A model generated the notes under the pieces. That model was given only the letters and a program-made list of their open reading frames with translations, was not told the DNA's origin and did no database searches. The position numbers and the translations under genes were made by a program. This document shows, piece by piece, positions 8,118 to 15,705 of a stretch of 64,000 bases of DNA. Position 1 is the first letter of the stretch. Every line of letters begins with the position of its first letter. The DNA is from Truepera sp965215315 (lineage in GTDB: Bacteria > Deinococcota > Deinococci > Deinococcales > Trueperaceae): the NCBI GenBank assembly GCA_965215315.1, contig CBDCDB010000008.1, positions 1,178,001 to 1,242,000 on the forward strand, written 5' to 3'.

Positions 8118-8648
8118 GTGAACCGTTTATTCCTGACAAGTCTGCTGCTGTGTTTGGGTCTGCTCACGGGTTGTAACGTCTATGTGACGCCAACGCCTGC
8201 CCCTCCAGCACCAGCTCTCAAAGTTTTAGAAGCTAGTTACAGCACAAGTTTCTCAACCTCTGACGGTCGTCCTGCCATTTGCGACAACAAGCCTACACAA
8301 CTTACCTATACGTTTCGTTATGAAGGTAGGCTTGAGAGTTGGTCGTCCTATTTAGAGGGTCAAGTGCTCGGTAAAAAAGGCGCGGAACGCAGTTTTACAC
8401 CGACAAGCGCAGGCGTCAGCAGATACCAAACAAATGGATATGAAGTCACATACGGCTTACCTACTGACTTTACTCCATATGGAACTGACCCTGAGACGAA
8501 TCTCTCGGCCCAAGCGATTGTTGTAACACCTATACCGCCCCTCACACCCATTGGCGCAACCAAGCTTTACCTCACGCTCATCGGAGCTGGCGGAACAGCT
8601 CAGCCTTATGTATCTAAAGACATCGTTGTGTACATCAACTGTCCCTAA
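8118..8648 (+). CDS. Lipoprotein of unknown function
   Basis: The GTG at 8118 with GAGGTG upstream starts a classic lipoprotein signal: two basic-polar residues, a Leu-rich core, and the lipobox LLTGC with the modified Cys at about residue 19. A Pro/Ala linker follows, then a roughly 150-residue domain rich in Thr, Ser and Tyr, consistent with an exported beta-rich fold. The frame is open from an earlier GTG at 8073, but that would bury the signal peptide. No family is recognised. It is convergent with the dnaJ operon, with eight bases between the stops. Confidence 0.75.
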   Translation: MNRLFLTSLLLCLGLLTGCNVYVTPTPAPPAPALKVLEASYSTSFSTSDGRPAICDNKPTQLTYTFRYEGRLESWSSYLEGQVLGKKGAERSFTPTSAGVSRYQTNGYEVTYGLPTDFTPYGTDPETNLSAQAIVVTPIPPLTPIGATKLYLTLIGAGGTAQPYVSKDIVVYINCP

Positions 8649-8656
8649 AGAACGCC

Positions 8657-9127
8657 CTAACGAACCCGGCGACCCTCGAGTGAAGCGTGCAGCCGCAGAT
8701 AGCGCAGCCACGCACCTACGCTTACAAGTCCTATATCGTTGTGCGGCACCTTGACAGTTGTTTGCGTTTCACTCAGACCCCGTGCGAGTGCCAACGTTTT
8801 TTTACGGGTCTCGCCAAACTCTGTAAGCAAAACTTGCCAGTCGTCAGACGATGGTTTATAGGGTGTATGTCCATCCGTCAGGTCAGCTTCAGAGGCGGCA
8901 TCTTGCGTCACGAGCGCGACGCGGTGCGTACCCCACCGCTCGATCCCGATGATATGCCGGAGTGTCGCCTTGTCTTTTTCAGTGCCTTTTGCGTTCTGAA
9001 AACGGCGCTCGAGCTTACCCCCCGCCGTTTCAAGTTTGACAGCCTGCTGAGCCAACCCTTGACGACGTGCTGGGCGCTCGAGCACCCGCTCAACGATGAA
9101 CCCTTTGATTCGGTCTCGAGTGCTCAC
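8657..9127 (-). CDS. DinB-like four-helix protein
   Basis: A 156-residue protein whose first third is basic. The rest resembles DinB-superfamily metal-binding four-helix proteins: HIIGIERWGTHR with a His in the second helix, a Tyr-Lys-Pro turn, a long helix (EFGETRKKTLALARGL), and a final helix WLRYLRLHASLEGRR with another His. Functions in this family are mostly unproven thiol-transferase or hydrolase roles. Its start overlaps the dnaJ stop by four bases, so it is co-transcribed after dnaJ. The assignment rests on pattern, not a search. Confidence 0.6.
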   Translation of the reverse strand: MSTRDRIKGFIVERVLERPARRQGLAQQAVKLETAGGKLERRFQNAKGTEKDKATLRHIIGIERWGTHRVALVTQDAASEADLTDGHTPYKPSSDDWQVLLTEFGETRKKTLALARGLSETQTTVKVPHNDIGLVSVGAWLRYLRLHASLEGRRVR

Positions 9128-10236
9128 CGCTCGACCTTACGTTTACCGAACAGCCCGCGCAACCGGTGCCCTAACGTTTCGTGAGCCTCTAAAGTTTCCC
9201 CGGTCTCGTCAGCGTAAGCTTCCATCAGCTCCCTTGCTTTAGCAGAGAGTTTTTTAGGGACTTCAACTTGCGCCGTAACAACAAGGTCGCCCATCCCGAC
9301 ACTTTGCAGCCGCGGCATCCCTTTGCCGCGCAGCCTGAACTCGGTGCCGGGTTGGGTTCCGGGGGGCACGCTCAGCGCTTCGGGGTCGTCCAGCGTCGGG
9401 ATTTCAAAGGCGCTGCCGAGCGCAGCTTGGGCGACGCCGACCGGCAGGATATAACGGAGGTCATCGCCGTCACGGGCGAGGTGTTCGTGAGGCTCAAGAT
9501 CAATATAAACGTATAAATCGCCTGCCGGGGCTCCGTCAAGACCAACGTTGCCCGCACGCGGAATCCGGAGCCGGTAGCCCGCGTCGATGCCGCGCGGCAA
9601 CTTGACGGTTACGGTGTCCGAGACCTTCATCCGGCCCGCGCCCATACACTTGCCGCAAGGGGTGACGACGATTTCGCCCAAACCCCGGCACTGCGGGCAC
9701 ACCTGATTGGTCACGACTGTACCGAAAAACGACTGCGCCTGCGCCCGGACTTGACCGGCACCCCGGCACGTCGGACAGGTTTTACGACCTTCGCTGCCCG
9801 GTTCGGCGCGTGAGCCGTCACAGCGGTCGCAGAGTCCTAACTTCTCGAGGTCTAGGGGCACGCCAGCACCTTCACGGGACTGCTCGAGCGTCACTGATAA
9901 GGGAGCCTCGAGGTCTTCTCCCGGTTGCCCCCGCTGCACGCGGCCCCCCGCCGCGCCGCCAAAACCGCCGCCGAACACCGACGAGAAGATATCGAAAATA
10001 TCGCCGGAAAATTGCGCCTGCGGGTCAGCCGAACCGAAGCGGTCGTAACGTGCCCGCTTCTCCGGGTCGGAAAGCACCGCGTAGGCTTCGTTAAGTTGCT
10101 TGAACGTCTCTTCAGCTTCATGGTCGCCGGGATTACGGTCGGGGTGGTACTTGAGCGCGAGTTTGCGGTATGAGGTTTTAATCCCGCCCGCATCGGTCTC
10201 GCGTGAAACGCCTAGAAGCTCGTAGTAGTCAGCCAT
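9124..10236 (-). CDS. dnaJ: Chaperone protein DnaJ
   Basis: DnaJ delivers unfolded clients to DnaK and stimulates its ATPase. All domains are present: an N-terminal J domain with the HPD motif (KYHPDRNPG), a Gly/Phe-rich linker, a zinc region with four Cys-x-x-Cys repeats (CDRC, CPTC, CPQC, CGKC), and C-terminal substrate-binding domains. Length is 370 residues, normal for the family. The frame extends ten codons further, but the J domain starts at MADYYELLGVS (ATG 10236), which has TATACT six bases upstream. No grpE or dnaK is nearby. A DinB-like gene follows in the same operon. Confidence 0.96.
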   Translation of the reverse strand: MADYYELLGVSRETDAGGIKTSYRKLALKYHPDRNPGDHEAEETFKQLNEAYAVLSDPEKRARYDRFGSADPQAQFSGDIFDIFSSVFGGGFGGAAGGRVQRGQPGEDLEAPLSVTLEQSREGAGVPLDLEKLGLCDRCDGSRAEPGSEGRKTCPTCRGAGQVRAQAQSFFGTVVTNQVCPQCRGLGEIVVTPCGKCMGAGRMKVSDTVTVKLPRGIDAGYRLRIPRAGNVGLDGAPAGDLYVYIDLEPHEHLARDGDDLRYILPVGVAQAALGSAFEIPTLDDPEALSVPPGTQPGTEFRLRGKGMPRLQSVGMGDLVVTAQVEVPKKLSAKARELMEAYADETGETLEAHETLGHRLRGLFGKRKVER

Positions 10237-10242
10237 TAGGGG

Positions 10243-10248
10243 AGTATA
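10243..10248 (-). promoter_or_regulatory. Leaderless-type -10 box of dnaJ
   Basis: On the minus strand TATACT is followed by CCCCTA and the dnaJ ATG. No HrcA-type inverted repeat is visible next to it. Confidence 0.55.
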
Positions 10249-10401
10249 ACGAACCTTTAGAGACAAAGGAGAAGTAACCTATACATACTAGACCAGATGT
10301 AAACTGTTTCGAGATTCGAACTTAACTGTAAAGACACTAGAAGTCTATCGGAATATTATGTTACAAAGTATCTAAAGTCAACGGTAGATTGGTGGTTACT
10401 A

Positions 10402-11910
10402 ATGCGAGTTTTGCTCGACACGAACATTCTGATCCACCGTGAAACAGCTCACGTCGTAAAAGCAAATATCGGCCTCTTGTTTAACTGGCTAGATAGGCTG
10501 GGCTACGAAAAGTGTATCCATCCCATCAGCAGAAGTGAGATTGAAAAACATGCTGATGAGAGAGTCCGGAAATCATTTGGAGCAAAGCTACAGTCTTACA
10601 GATTGCTCAATGGAGCTTCACCTTTTGCAAAAGAAGTTGAACTCATATCTAATCTACGAGACAAAACAACGAACGACGTAAATGATACGACCCTCATAAA
10701 CGAACTTTTCATTGGTCGGGTCGACTTACTTATTTCAGAAGATAGAGGCATTGCATCAAAAGCCGCCGAGCTTGGCATTAGCGAACGCGTCTTTACAATT
10801 GACGGGTTTCTTGAAAAAGTTACGGCTGAAAATCCAGCCTTAGCGGATTATAGTGTTCTTTCAGTAAAAAAGGAAAATTTTAGTTCGATTGACTACACCG
10901 ACACCTTTTTTGACAGTTTTCGTCAAGACTACCCAGGCTTTGATCGGTGGTTTTTACGAAAGGGCGAAGAAGAAGCATATGTTTGTAGAGAGGGAGGAAA
11001 ATTAGTCGCATTTTTGTATCTCAAGGTGGAGGATGAACAAGAGATATACCGCGATGTTACTCCACCCCTTACTTCCAAACGACGCTTAAAAATTGGCACG
11101 TTTAAGGTAGAACACAACGGCTATAAAATAGGAGAACGGTTTCTCAAAATTATCTTTGACAACGCAGTCAAGCAACATGTTGATGAAATCTACGTTACTA
11201 TCTACCCTACTTCGTCAGAACGAGACCGACTCATCAAGCTTTTAATAGATTATGGATTTGAACATCACGGACAGAAGCACAACTCTTCTGGCACAGAAGA
11301 AGTTTTCGCTCGAGATATGACGCCACATTATATAGCCTCAAATCCCAAGCTATCATTTCCTTATGTAAGTCTTTCAGCTAGAGCTTTTATAGTGCCAATA
11401 TACCCTCGTTACCATACTGAACTTTTGCCCGACTCTATTCTCAAAACAGAGTCACCAATTGATTTTGTTGAACAAGAACCACACAGAAACTCGATTGGGA
11501 AGGTATATGTTTCCCGCTCCATCTATAGAGCGTTGCAGCCCGGAGATACTATCGTCTTCTATAGAACTGGAGGTCACTACATATCCGTTGTTACCACTCT
11601 CGGCATAGTAGATAAGGTGCATTTAGATATCTCATCAGAAGATCAATTTCTTCAAGTCTGTAGGAAGAGAAGTGTTTTCTCTGATGAGGAACTACGCGAG
11701 CATTGGAACTACAACCCTCGCAATCGCCCTTTCGTAGTCGAGTTTCTGTATGCATACTCGTTTCCAAAACGTCCAAATCTTGCCAAACTTAGAAAAGAGA
11801 GTGTTATTCAAAATGCACCAAGAGGTTTCGAGCCACTTAGCAAGGATCAATTATCTCAAATCCTGTCCTTATCCGAGACCGAGACAAGCTTTATTGTCGA
11901 TCAAGCCTGA
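10402..11910 (+). CDS. PIN-GNAT-PUA-like three-domain fusion protein
   Basis: Residues 1-140 look like a PIN ribonuclease domain: RVLLDTNILIHRE with the first acidic residue, an internal acidic residue in the NDVNDTTLIN region, and DLLISEDRGIASKA with the last Asp. Residues about 165-310 resemble a GNAT acetyltransferase fold, with GKLVAFLYLKVED and an NGYKIGERFLKIIFDNA helix in the acyl-CoA-binding position. Residues about 340-480 resemble a PUA-like (EVE/ASCH-type) nucleic-acid-binding domain (GKVYVSRSIYRALQPGDTIV, then RKRSVFSDEEL). The gene is AT-rich relative to its neighbours, suggesting transfer. It overlaps the next ASCH gene. A toxin, tRNA/RNA-modifying or defence role is possible but unproven. 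Confidence 0.78.
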   Translation: MRVLLDTNILIHRETAHVVKANIGLLFNWLDRLGYEKCIHPISRSEIEKHADERVRKSFGAKLQSYRLLNGASPFAKEVELISNLRDKTTNDVNDTTLINELFIGRVDLLISEDRGIASKAAELGISERVFTIDGFLEKVTAENPALADYSVLSVKKENFSSIDYTDTFFDSFRQDYPGFDRWFLRKGEEEAYVCREGGKLVAFLYLKVEDEQEIYRDVTPPLTSKRRLKIGTFKVEHNGYKIGERFLKIIFDNAVKQHVDEIYVTIYPTSSERDRLIKLLIDYGFEHHGQKHNSSGTEEVFARDMTPHYIASNPKLSFPYVSLSARAFIVPIYPRYHTELLPDSILKTESPIDFVEQEPHRNSIGKVYVSRSIYRALQPGDTIVFYRTGGHYISVVTTLGIVDKVHLDISSEDQFLQVCRKRSVFSDEELREHWNYNPRNRPFVVEFLYAYSFPKRPNLAKLRKESVIQNAPRGFEPLSKDQLSQILSLSETETSFIVDQA

Positions 11911-12277
11911 GTTTGCCAAAGCAATTTTTTTAGGTAGCAAACGGTTTGAATATAGAAAGATTATATTTGCGCGCCCTGTAGATGTCATCGTCGTGTACGC
12001 TAGCGCTCCTGTACAACGGGTAATTGGGGAGTTCGAGATTGAACAGATATGGCATAAACCAGTTGAACAGTTATGGGAGCAGACTAATCTCCACGGAGGA
12101 ATTGATAAACATCGCTTCTGTCAGTACTTCTCAAAAGTTGACAAAGGCTACGCAATTGAAGTTGGGGCTATCCGGGCGTATGAAGAACCTTTATGTCTTT
12201 CCAAAAATTTTGGTGTCAAGCCACCTCAATCGTTTATCTACTTAGATTTTCCTTGGCCTATACAAGCAAGGGAGTAA
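11813..12277 (+). CDS. ASCH-domain protein
   Basis: From about residue 25 the protein reads ALLSIKPEFAKAIFLGSKRF, the typical start of ASCH-domain proteins, a PUA-like fold that binds RNA or modified nucleotides. It overlaps the end of the three-domain gene by about 100 bases in another frame. The ATG at 11813 gives 154 residues. A later start, for example TTG about 30 codons downstream, would give a minimal ASCH protein with less overlap. The two genes share the low GC content of the island and form a unit, so they probably act together. Confidence 0.72.
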   Translation: MHQEVSSHLARINYLKSCPYPRPRQALLSIKPEFAKAIFLGSKRFEYRKIIFARPVDVIVVYASAPVQRVIGEFEIEQIWHKPVEQLWEQTNLHGGIDKHRFCQYFSKVDKGYAIEVGAIRAYEEPLCLSKNFGVKPPQSFIYLDFPWPIQARE

Positions 12278-12362
12278 AAACTTCTACGCTCGAAGATCAG
12301 AGCTTCAAAATTAGCTTGACCTTAACGTCGTTTTAGAAGCCCAAGTTGTATAAATAGGCTCG

Positions 12363-13547
12363 CTACGCTTTACCTCTTAGCACCCGCCCTAAAACCTCAA
12401 TAACCCGCCCAAACTCCTCATCCGTCAAACTACTCCCCGACGGCAGACAAAGCCCCTGCTCAAAAAGCCGTTCCGAAAGCCTGTTGCCGTAATACGGATA
12501 CTGCTCAAACACAGGTTGCAGGTGCAGCGGTTTCCAGAGGGGCCGCGCCTCGATGTTGTCGGCGTCCAGCGCGAGCCGCAAGTCGTCACGGGTGACGCCG
12601 CCGGTCTTCGCCGGGTCAACGAGAATGGTCGTCAACCAGCGGTTGCTAAACATGCCTTCAGGCTCACGCTGCATGGTGACGCCCGGATAGTCGGCAAAGA
12701 ACGCACTGTAACGCGCGGTGTTAGCGCGTCTCGCGGCTACGCGGTCGTCTAAAACCTGCATCTGACCGCGCCCGATGCCCGCCGAGATGTTGCTCAGGCG
12801 GTAGTTATAGCCGATTTCCGAGTGCTGGTAGTGCGGGGCAGGGTCCCTGGCCTGCGTTGCCAAAAATCTGGACTTGGCGATCCATTCGGCATTATCGGAA
12901 ATAAGTGCGCCGCCGCCCGAGGTAGTGATGATTTTGTTCCCGTTAAACGACAAGATACCGAGCGCACCAAAGGTGCCCATCGCCTTGCCGTAATAGGTTG
13001 AACCGAGCGCTTCGGCGGCGTCTTCGATGAGCGGGACGCCGTAACGCGCACAGATATCGACGATTTCGGTCATCTTTGCGGGCATTCCGTAAAGGTGAAC
13101 GGCGATGACGGCTTTAGGCAGTTTGCCCTTGCGCTGACGATCCTCGAGCGCTTCAGCGAGCGCCGCCGGGTCAAGGTTCCAGGTATCGGCTTCGCTATCG
13201 ACGAAAACGGGCGTCGCGCCCTGATAGACAATCGGGTTGGCTGACGCGGAGAAGGTAAAGCTCGAGCAGACCACTTCGTCCCCGGCCGCTACGCCCAGCA
13301 AGATCAGCGCGAGGTGCAGGGCCGCTGTGCCCGACGAGAGCGCTGCCGCGTGCGCCGCGCCGGTGTAACGCTCCAAGTCGTGTTCAAAGCCGTCTACGTT
13401 GGCTCCTAGAGGGGCCACCCAGTTGCTGTCGAAAGCTTCATTGACGAAGGTACGTTCAGCGCCGCCCAGATGAGGGGACGACAGGTAGATGCGGGTCGCG
13501 GTTTGGGTAAGAGAGTCGGCCACGCTCATTTTTACCATGCACTTCAT
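12363..13547 (-). CDS. DegT/DnrJ/EryC1-family sugar aminotransferase
   Basis: This fold-type I PLP enzyme transfers an amino group to a nucleotide-keto-sugar, making precursors of amino-sugar-bearing surface glycans. Visible marks are SSGTAALHLALILLG (PLP-phosphate region), EDAAEALGSTY with the PLP-binding Asp, and SFNGNKIITTSGGG with the Schiff-base lysine. The length of 394 residues is normal for the family. The sequence is closest in feel to PglE or perosamine-synthase-like enzymes; the exact sugar is unknown. An IS5-type element ends only about 45 bases upstream of its start and may have displaced or altered its promoter. The O-antigen ligase at 15.7 kb may serve the same glycan. Confidence 0.9.
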   Translation of the reverse strand: MKCMVKMSVADSLTQTATRIYLSSPHLGGAERTFVNEAFDSNWVAPLGANVDGFEHDLERYTGAAHAAALSSGTAALHLALILLGVAAGDEVVCSSFTFSASANPIVYQGATPVFVDSEADTWNLDPAALAEALEDRQRKGKLPKAVIAVHLYGMPAKMTEIVDICARYGVPLIEDAAEALGSTYYGKAMGTFGALGILSFNGNKIITTSGGGALISDNAEWIAKSRFLATQARDPAPHYQHSEIGYNYRLSNISAGIGRGQMQVLDDRVAARRANTARYSAFFADYPGVTMQREPEGMFSNRWLTTILVDPAKTGGVTRDDLRLALDADNIEARPLWKPLHLQPVFEQYPYYGNRLSERLFEQGLCLPSGSSLTDEEFGRVIEVLGRVLRGKA

Positions 13548-13591
13548 AAAGTGTGCAGTAACGACCGTCGCAGAGGGTTTTCAGCGTGACT

Positions 13592-14423
13592 AGAAGCCAT
13601 CTCAAAAACGCCTAAGCAGTAATTTGATGCAGCCGAGATGCAGGAAGGCCAAGAAGTTTAGGGAGTGATGTTCATAGCGAACGACCAGACGGCGAAAGTT
13701 GCCGAGGTGGGCGAATAGCCGTTCAATCTTCCAGCGCCGTTTGTAGCGCCTCAGTTTACGTCCATCTTGCGTCTTGGCTTTTTTACGGTTTCTTCGGTGA
13801 GGCGCAATCATTTCAACACCTGCTTCGGCGAGTTCAGCGTCAAGCGGATCACTGTCATACGCTTTGTCACCGATTAACTTGTCGGGTTTGCCGCTGACGT
13901 GTCGAGATGCGAGAGTCGCGTGTACCAACCGGACCTCATGTGGGCTAGCAGACGTAACGTGCAGGGCGAGGCAAGTACCACCAGCGTCCGATACCGCCAT
14001 GACTTTGCTACCCTTACCCCGTTTAGTCTTACCAACTGCTGACCCCCTTTTTTCGCAGCCACAAAGGTACCGTCGATAAAGCATTCCGACAAGTCGAGTT
14101 TGCCCCGCTGCAGGGGGTCATGCGCTAAAGTCTCTAGAATCTGCCGCAACACGCCGTTTCTCTCCCATTCTTGAAAGCGCCGATGGCACGTCTGATAGGG
14201 CGGATAGCGCTCGGGTAAATCAGCCCACTGTGCGCCCGTTCGTAATATCCAGCAGATGCCCTTAAGTATCGCTCGTGGTTCTCGTCTGGGACGGCCTTTG
14301 CCATCTTTGCGTCGAGCTGGTTCGGGAATGAGCGGCCCTAGTACTTCCCACTGTTCATCGGTGAGTTCCATACCACCGTTCTAACAGCTATGCAGCTGAC
14401 TATTCGTTTTTGAGATGGCTTCT
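13592..14423 (-). mobile_element. IS5-family insertion sequence (two-ORF type)
   Basis: Perfect terminal inverted repeats of at least 19 bases (AGAAGCCATCTCAAAAACG at 13592-13610 and its complement at 14405-14423) bound an 832-base element. Both ends are flanked by TA, consistent with a two-base target duplication and ends at 13593/14422. It carries one transposase in two overlapping frames. The internal sequence has no CTCGAG, unlike the surrounding chromosome. Confidence 0.93.
13602..14371 (-). CDS. IS5-family transposase in two frames joined by a likely -1 frameshift
   Basis: The first frame (14371-13874) encodes the N-terminal part: MELTDEQWEVLGPLIPEP, a PPYQTCHRRFQEW segment, and LSECFIDGTFVAAKKGG with the first catalytic Asp. 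The second frame (to 13602) continues with GSAVGKTKRGKGSK, IGDKAYDSDPLD (second Asp) and RRWKIERLFAHLGNFRRL (Glu and the downstream Arg/Lys). The junction is a run of six A and five G (about 14048-14058), a slippery site for programmed -1 frameshifting or transcriptional slippage. Such two-ORF transposases are usual in the IS427 group of IS5. The full DDE triad is present, so the element may be active. Confidence 0.88.
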
Positions 14424-14428
14424 AAGCA

Positions 14429-14459
14429 GTGTACTTGCGGTGTACTTGTAGTGTGTACC
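14429..14459 (+). repeat. Direct repeats GTGTACTTG in front of the cold-shock promoter
   Basis: GTGTACTTG occurs at 14429-14437 and 14440-14448, and a partial copy, GTGTACC, starts at 14453. The first two are exactly 11 bases apart, one helical turn. They sit just upstream of the -35 box of the csp gene and could be activator sites. Confidence 0.45.
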
Positions 14460-14475
14460 AGAGTAAAAAAACAAA

Positions 14476-14504
14476 TTGCGTTTGAGTGGCCTGCACGCTA
14501 TAAT
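14476..14504 (+). promoter_or_regulatory. Promoter of the cold-shock gene
   Basis: TTGCGT (14476-14481), a 17-base spacer and TATAAT (14499-14504). It predicts a 5' leader of about 90 bases before the ATG at 14601, long like leaders of csp mRNAs elsewhere and unlike the leaderless genes of this window. Confidence 0.7.
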
Positions 14505-14600
14505 TCAAGCTGCTCAGACGGCCAAGGCGTTGCGAGAGCGTGGGCGGCAGCGCCCATAATTACACAGCACGGTTTTAGGCGTGCAGCAGAGGGTTAGACA

Positions 14601-14855
14601 ATGGCAACAGGTAGAGTCAAGTGGTTCAGCAACGAAAAAGGTTTCGGATTTATCGAACAAGACGGCGGCGGCGCTGATGTGTTTTGTCACTTTTCCGCGA
14701 TCAGCTCGAGCGGCTTTCGCAGCCTCAACGAAGGCGATGAGGTCGAGTTCGAGGTCGAACAGGGTCAGAAGGGTTTGCAAGCCAAAAACGTCGAAGTCAC
14801 CAACGCTGCGCCCGCTTCAATGCGGCCCGAGCGTTCACAACGCGACCGCTACTAA
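14601..14855 (+). CDS. Cold-shock protein (CspA family)
   Basis: A single OB-fold cold-shock domain of 84 residues, an RNA chaperone that melts mRNA structure. It shows GRVKWFSNEKGFGFIE with RNP1 and VFCHFS as RNP2 (Cys replaces the usual Val). A short tail rich in Arg, Ser and Pro extends past the usual 67-70 residues. GAGGG precedes the ATG. It has its own strong promoter, a long leader and a terminator directly downstream, so it is monocistronic. Regulation through leader structure is likely but inferred. Confidence 0.96.
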   Translation: MATGRVKWFSNEKGFGFIEQDGGGADVFCHFSAISSSGFRSLNEGDEVEFEVEQGQKGLQAKNVEVTNAAPASMRPERSQRDRY

Positions 14856-14899
14856 ACTAAGGCAGTACACACCTTGTAAACCCGGTCTAGGCTGAGTTC

Positions 14900-14923
14900 A
14901 ACCTGGCTTCGGCTGGGTTTTTT
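14900..14923 (+). terminator. Rho-independent terminator of the cold-shock gene
   Basis: AACCTGGC-TTCG-GCTGGGTT forms an 8-bp stem (two G-T pairs) with a stable TTCG loop, followed by six T residues. Confidence 0.85.
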
Positions 14924-14936
14924 ACTTTAAGGTCAT

Positions 14937-15704
14937 TTAAGCGCACTCGAGCACGTACCCACCATCAACAAACCGGGTAGCGTAGTAGCCGTTTCGAATC
15001 AGAGGTAGCATCGTTTCGCGGAGCGCCGTGCGCCAGCGTAGCGCGTGGTCAAAATCTATAACGGGAGAGATTTGGGGGGGTAGCTCGAGCCAAACCCGCC
15101 GCGCCCCCGTCACAGGCAAAATCTCCGGTTCACCGTCTTCATCACAAACTAAACCCGCCTGAGACGGCTTCTCCACTGCCTGCCTCTTCTCCTCTGCCGC
15201 TAAAGCCTGAACAGGTTCTGACTCGAGAGACCACTCGGCGACAAATCTGTCCGTCGGCAAGGCTCCGTTGAGGCTGCCGCCCAGCGTGCCGTAAAAGTTT
15301 ACCTCGTAGTGCCGGACGAACGCGCCGAGATGCTCCAAATTGAGCTTTGCATTTTTCGCCTGAACCGGGTCAAACGTCCAGGTTACGTGCGTTACGCCCC
15401 GAGCCAAACACCAGTCACGCTGAAACCACTTGAGCGCCTGTCCGACGCCTCGCCCCCTCGCTTCTGGCAACACCGCCAAAAGGTGCGAATGCTGACCGAC
15501 GCGCCCGTCTACGAACGACGGAAAACTGTAGACAAACCCGAGTAGCGTCTCCCCGGCAAACACTCCGGCGACGAGCGCCCCGGCGTGCTGCGCGGCCCGG
15601 AACAGCGCGGCGCTCACCTCCGGCACCGCTTCACCCCAAACGCTGCACTGCACCGCCTCAGCCGCCCTTAATTCAGAGACGCCGGTGAGTTCACGCAGTT
15701 CCAC
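14937..15704 (-). CDS. GNAT-family acetyltransferase (COG3375-like)
   Basis: The N-terminal half is a GNAT domain with the acetyl-CoA loop LPEARGRGVGQALKWFQRDW. A later TWTFDPVQAKNAKLNLEHLG segment is characteristic of a predicted acetyltransferase group (COG3375). The C-terminal 100 residues are family-specific and of unknown role. The frame opens at 15758 inside the ligase gene. I chose the GTG at 15704, two bases after the ligase stop, because family similarity begins near ELRELTGVSELRA. It is co-transcribed with the O-antigen ligase. The substrate is unknown. Confidence 0.8.
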   Translation of the reverse strand: MELRELTGVSELRAAEAVQCSVWGEAVPEVSAALFRAAQHAGALVAGVFAGETLLGFVYSFPSFVDGRVGQHSHLLAVLPEARGRGVGQALKWFQRDWCLARGVTHVTWTFDPVQAKNAKLNLEHLGAFVRHYEVNFYGTLGGSLNGALPTDRFVAEWSLESEPVQALAAEEKRQAVEKPSQAGLVCDEDGEPEILPVTGARRVWLELPPQISPVIDFDHALRWRTALRETMLPLIRNGYYATRFVDGGYVLECA

Positions 15705-15705
15705 G

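Noticed and set aside
8687..9184. A 165-codon plus-strand frame opposite the DinB-like gene
   Set aside because: It crosses the overlapping end of dnaJ and shows no family pattern, while the minus frame does.
10402..12277. Using low CTCGAG density alone as proof that the island is foreign
   Set aside because: Other native stretches of more than 1 kb (for example 6977-8670) also lack CTCGAG, so the depletion by itself is not significant; AT-richness is the better sign.
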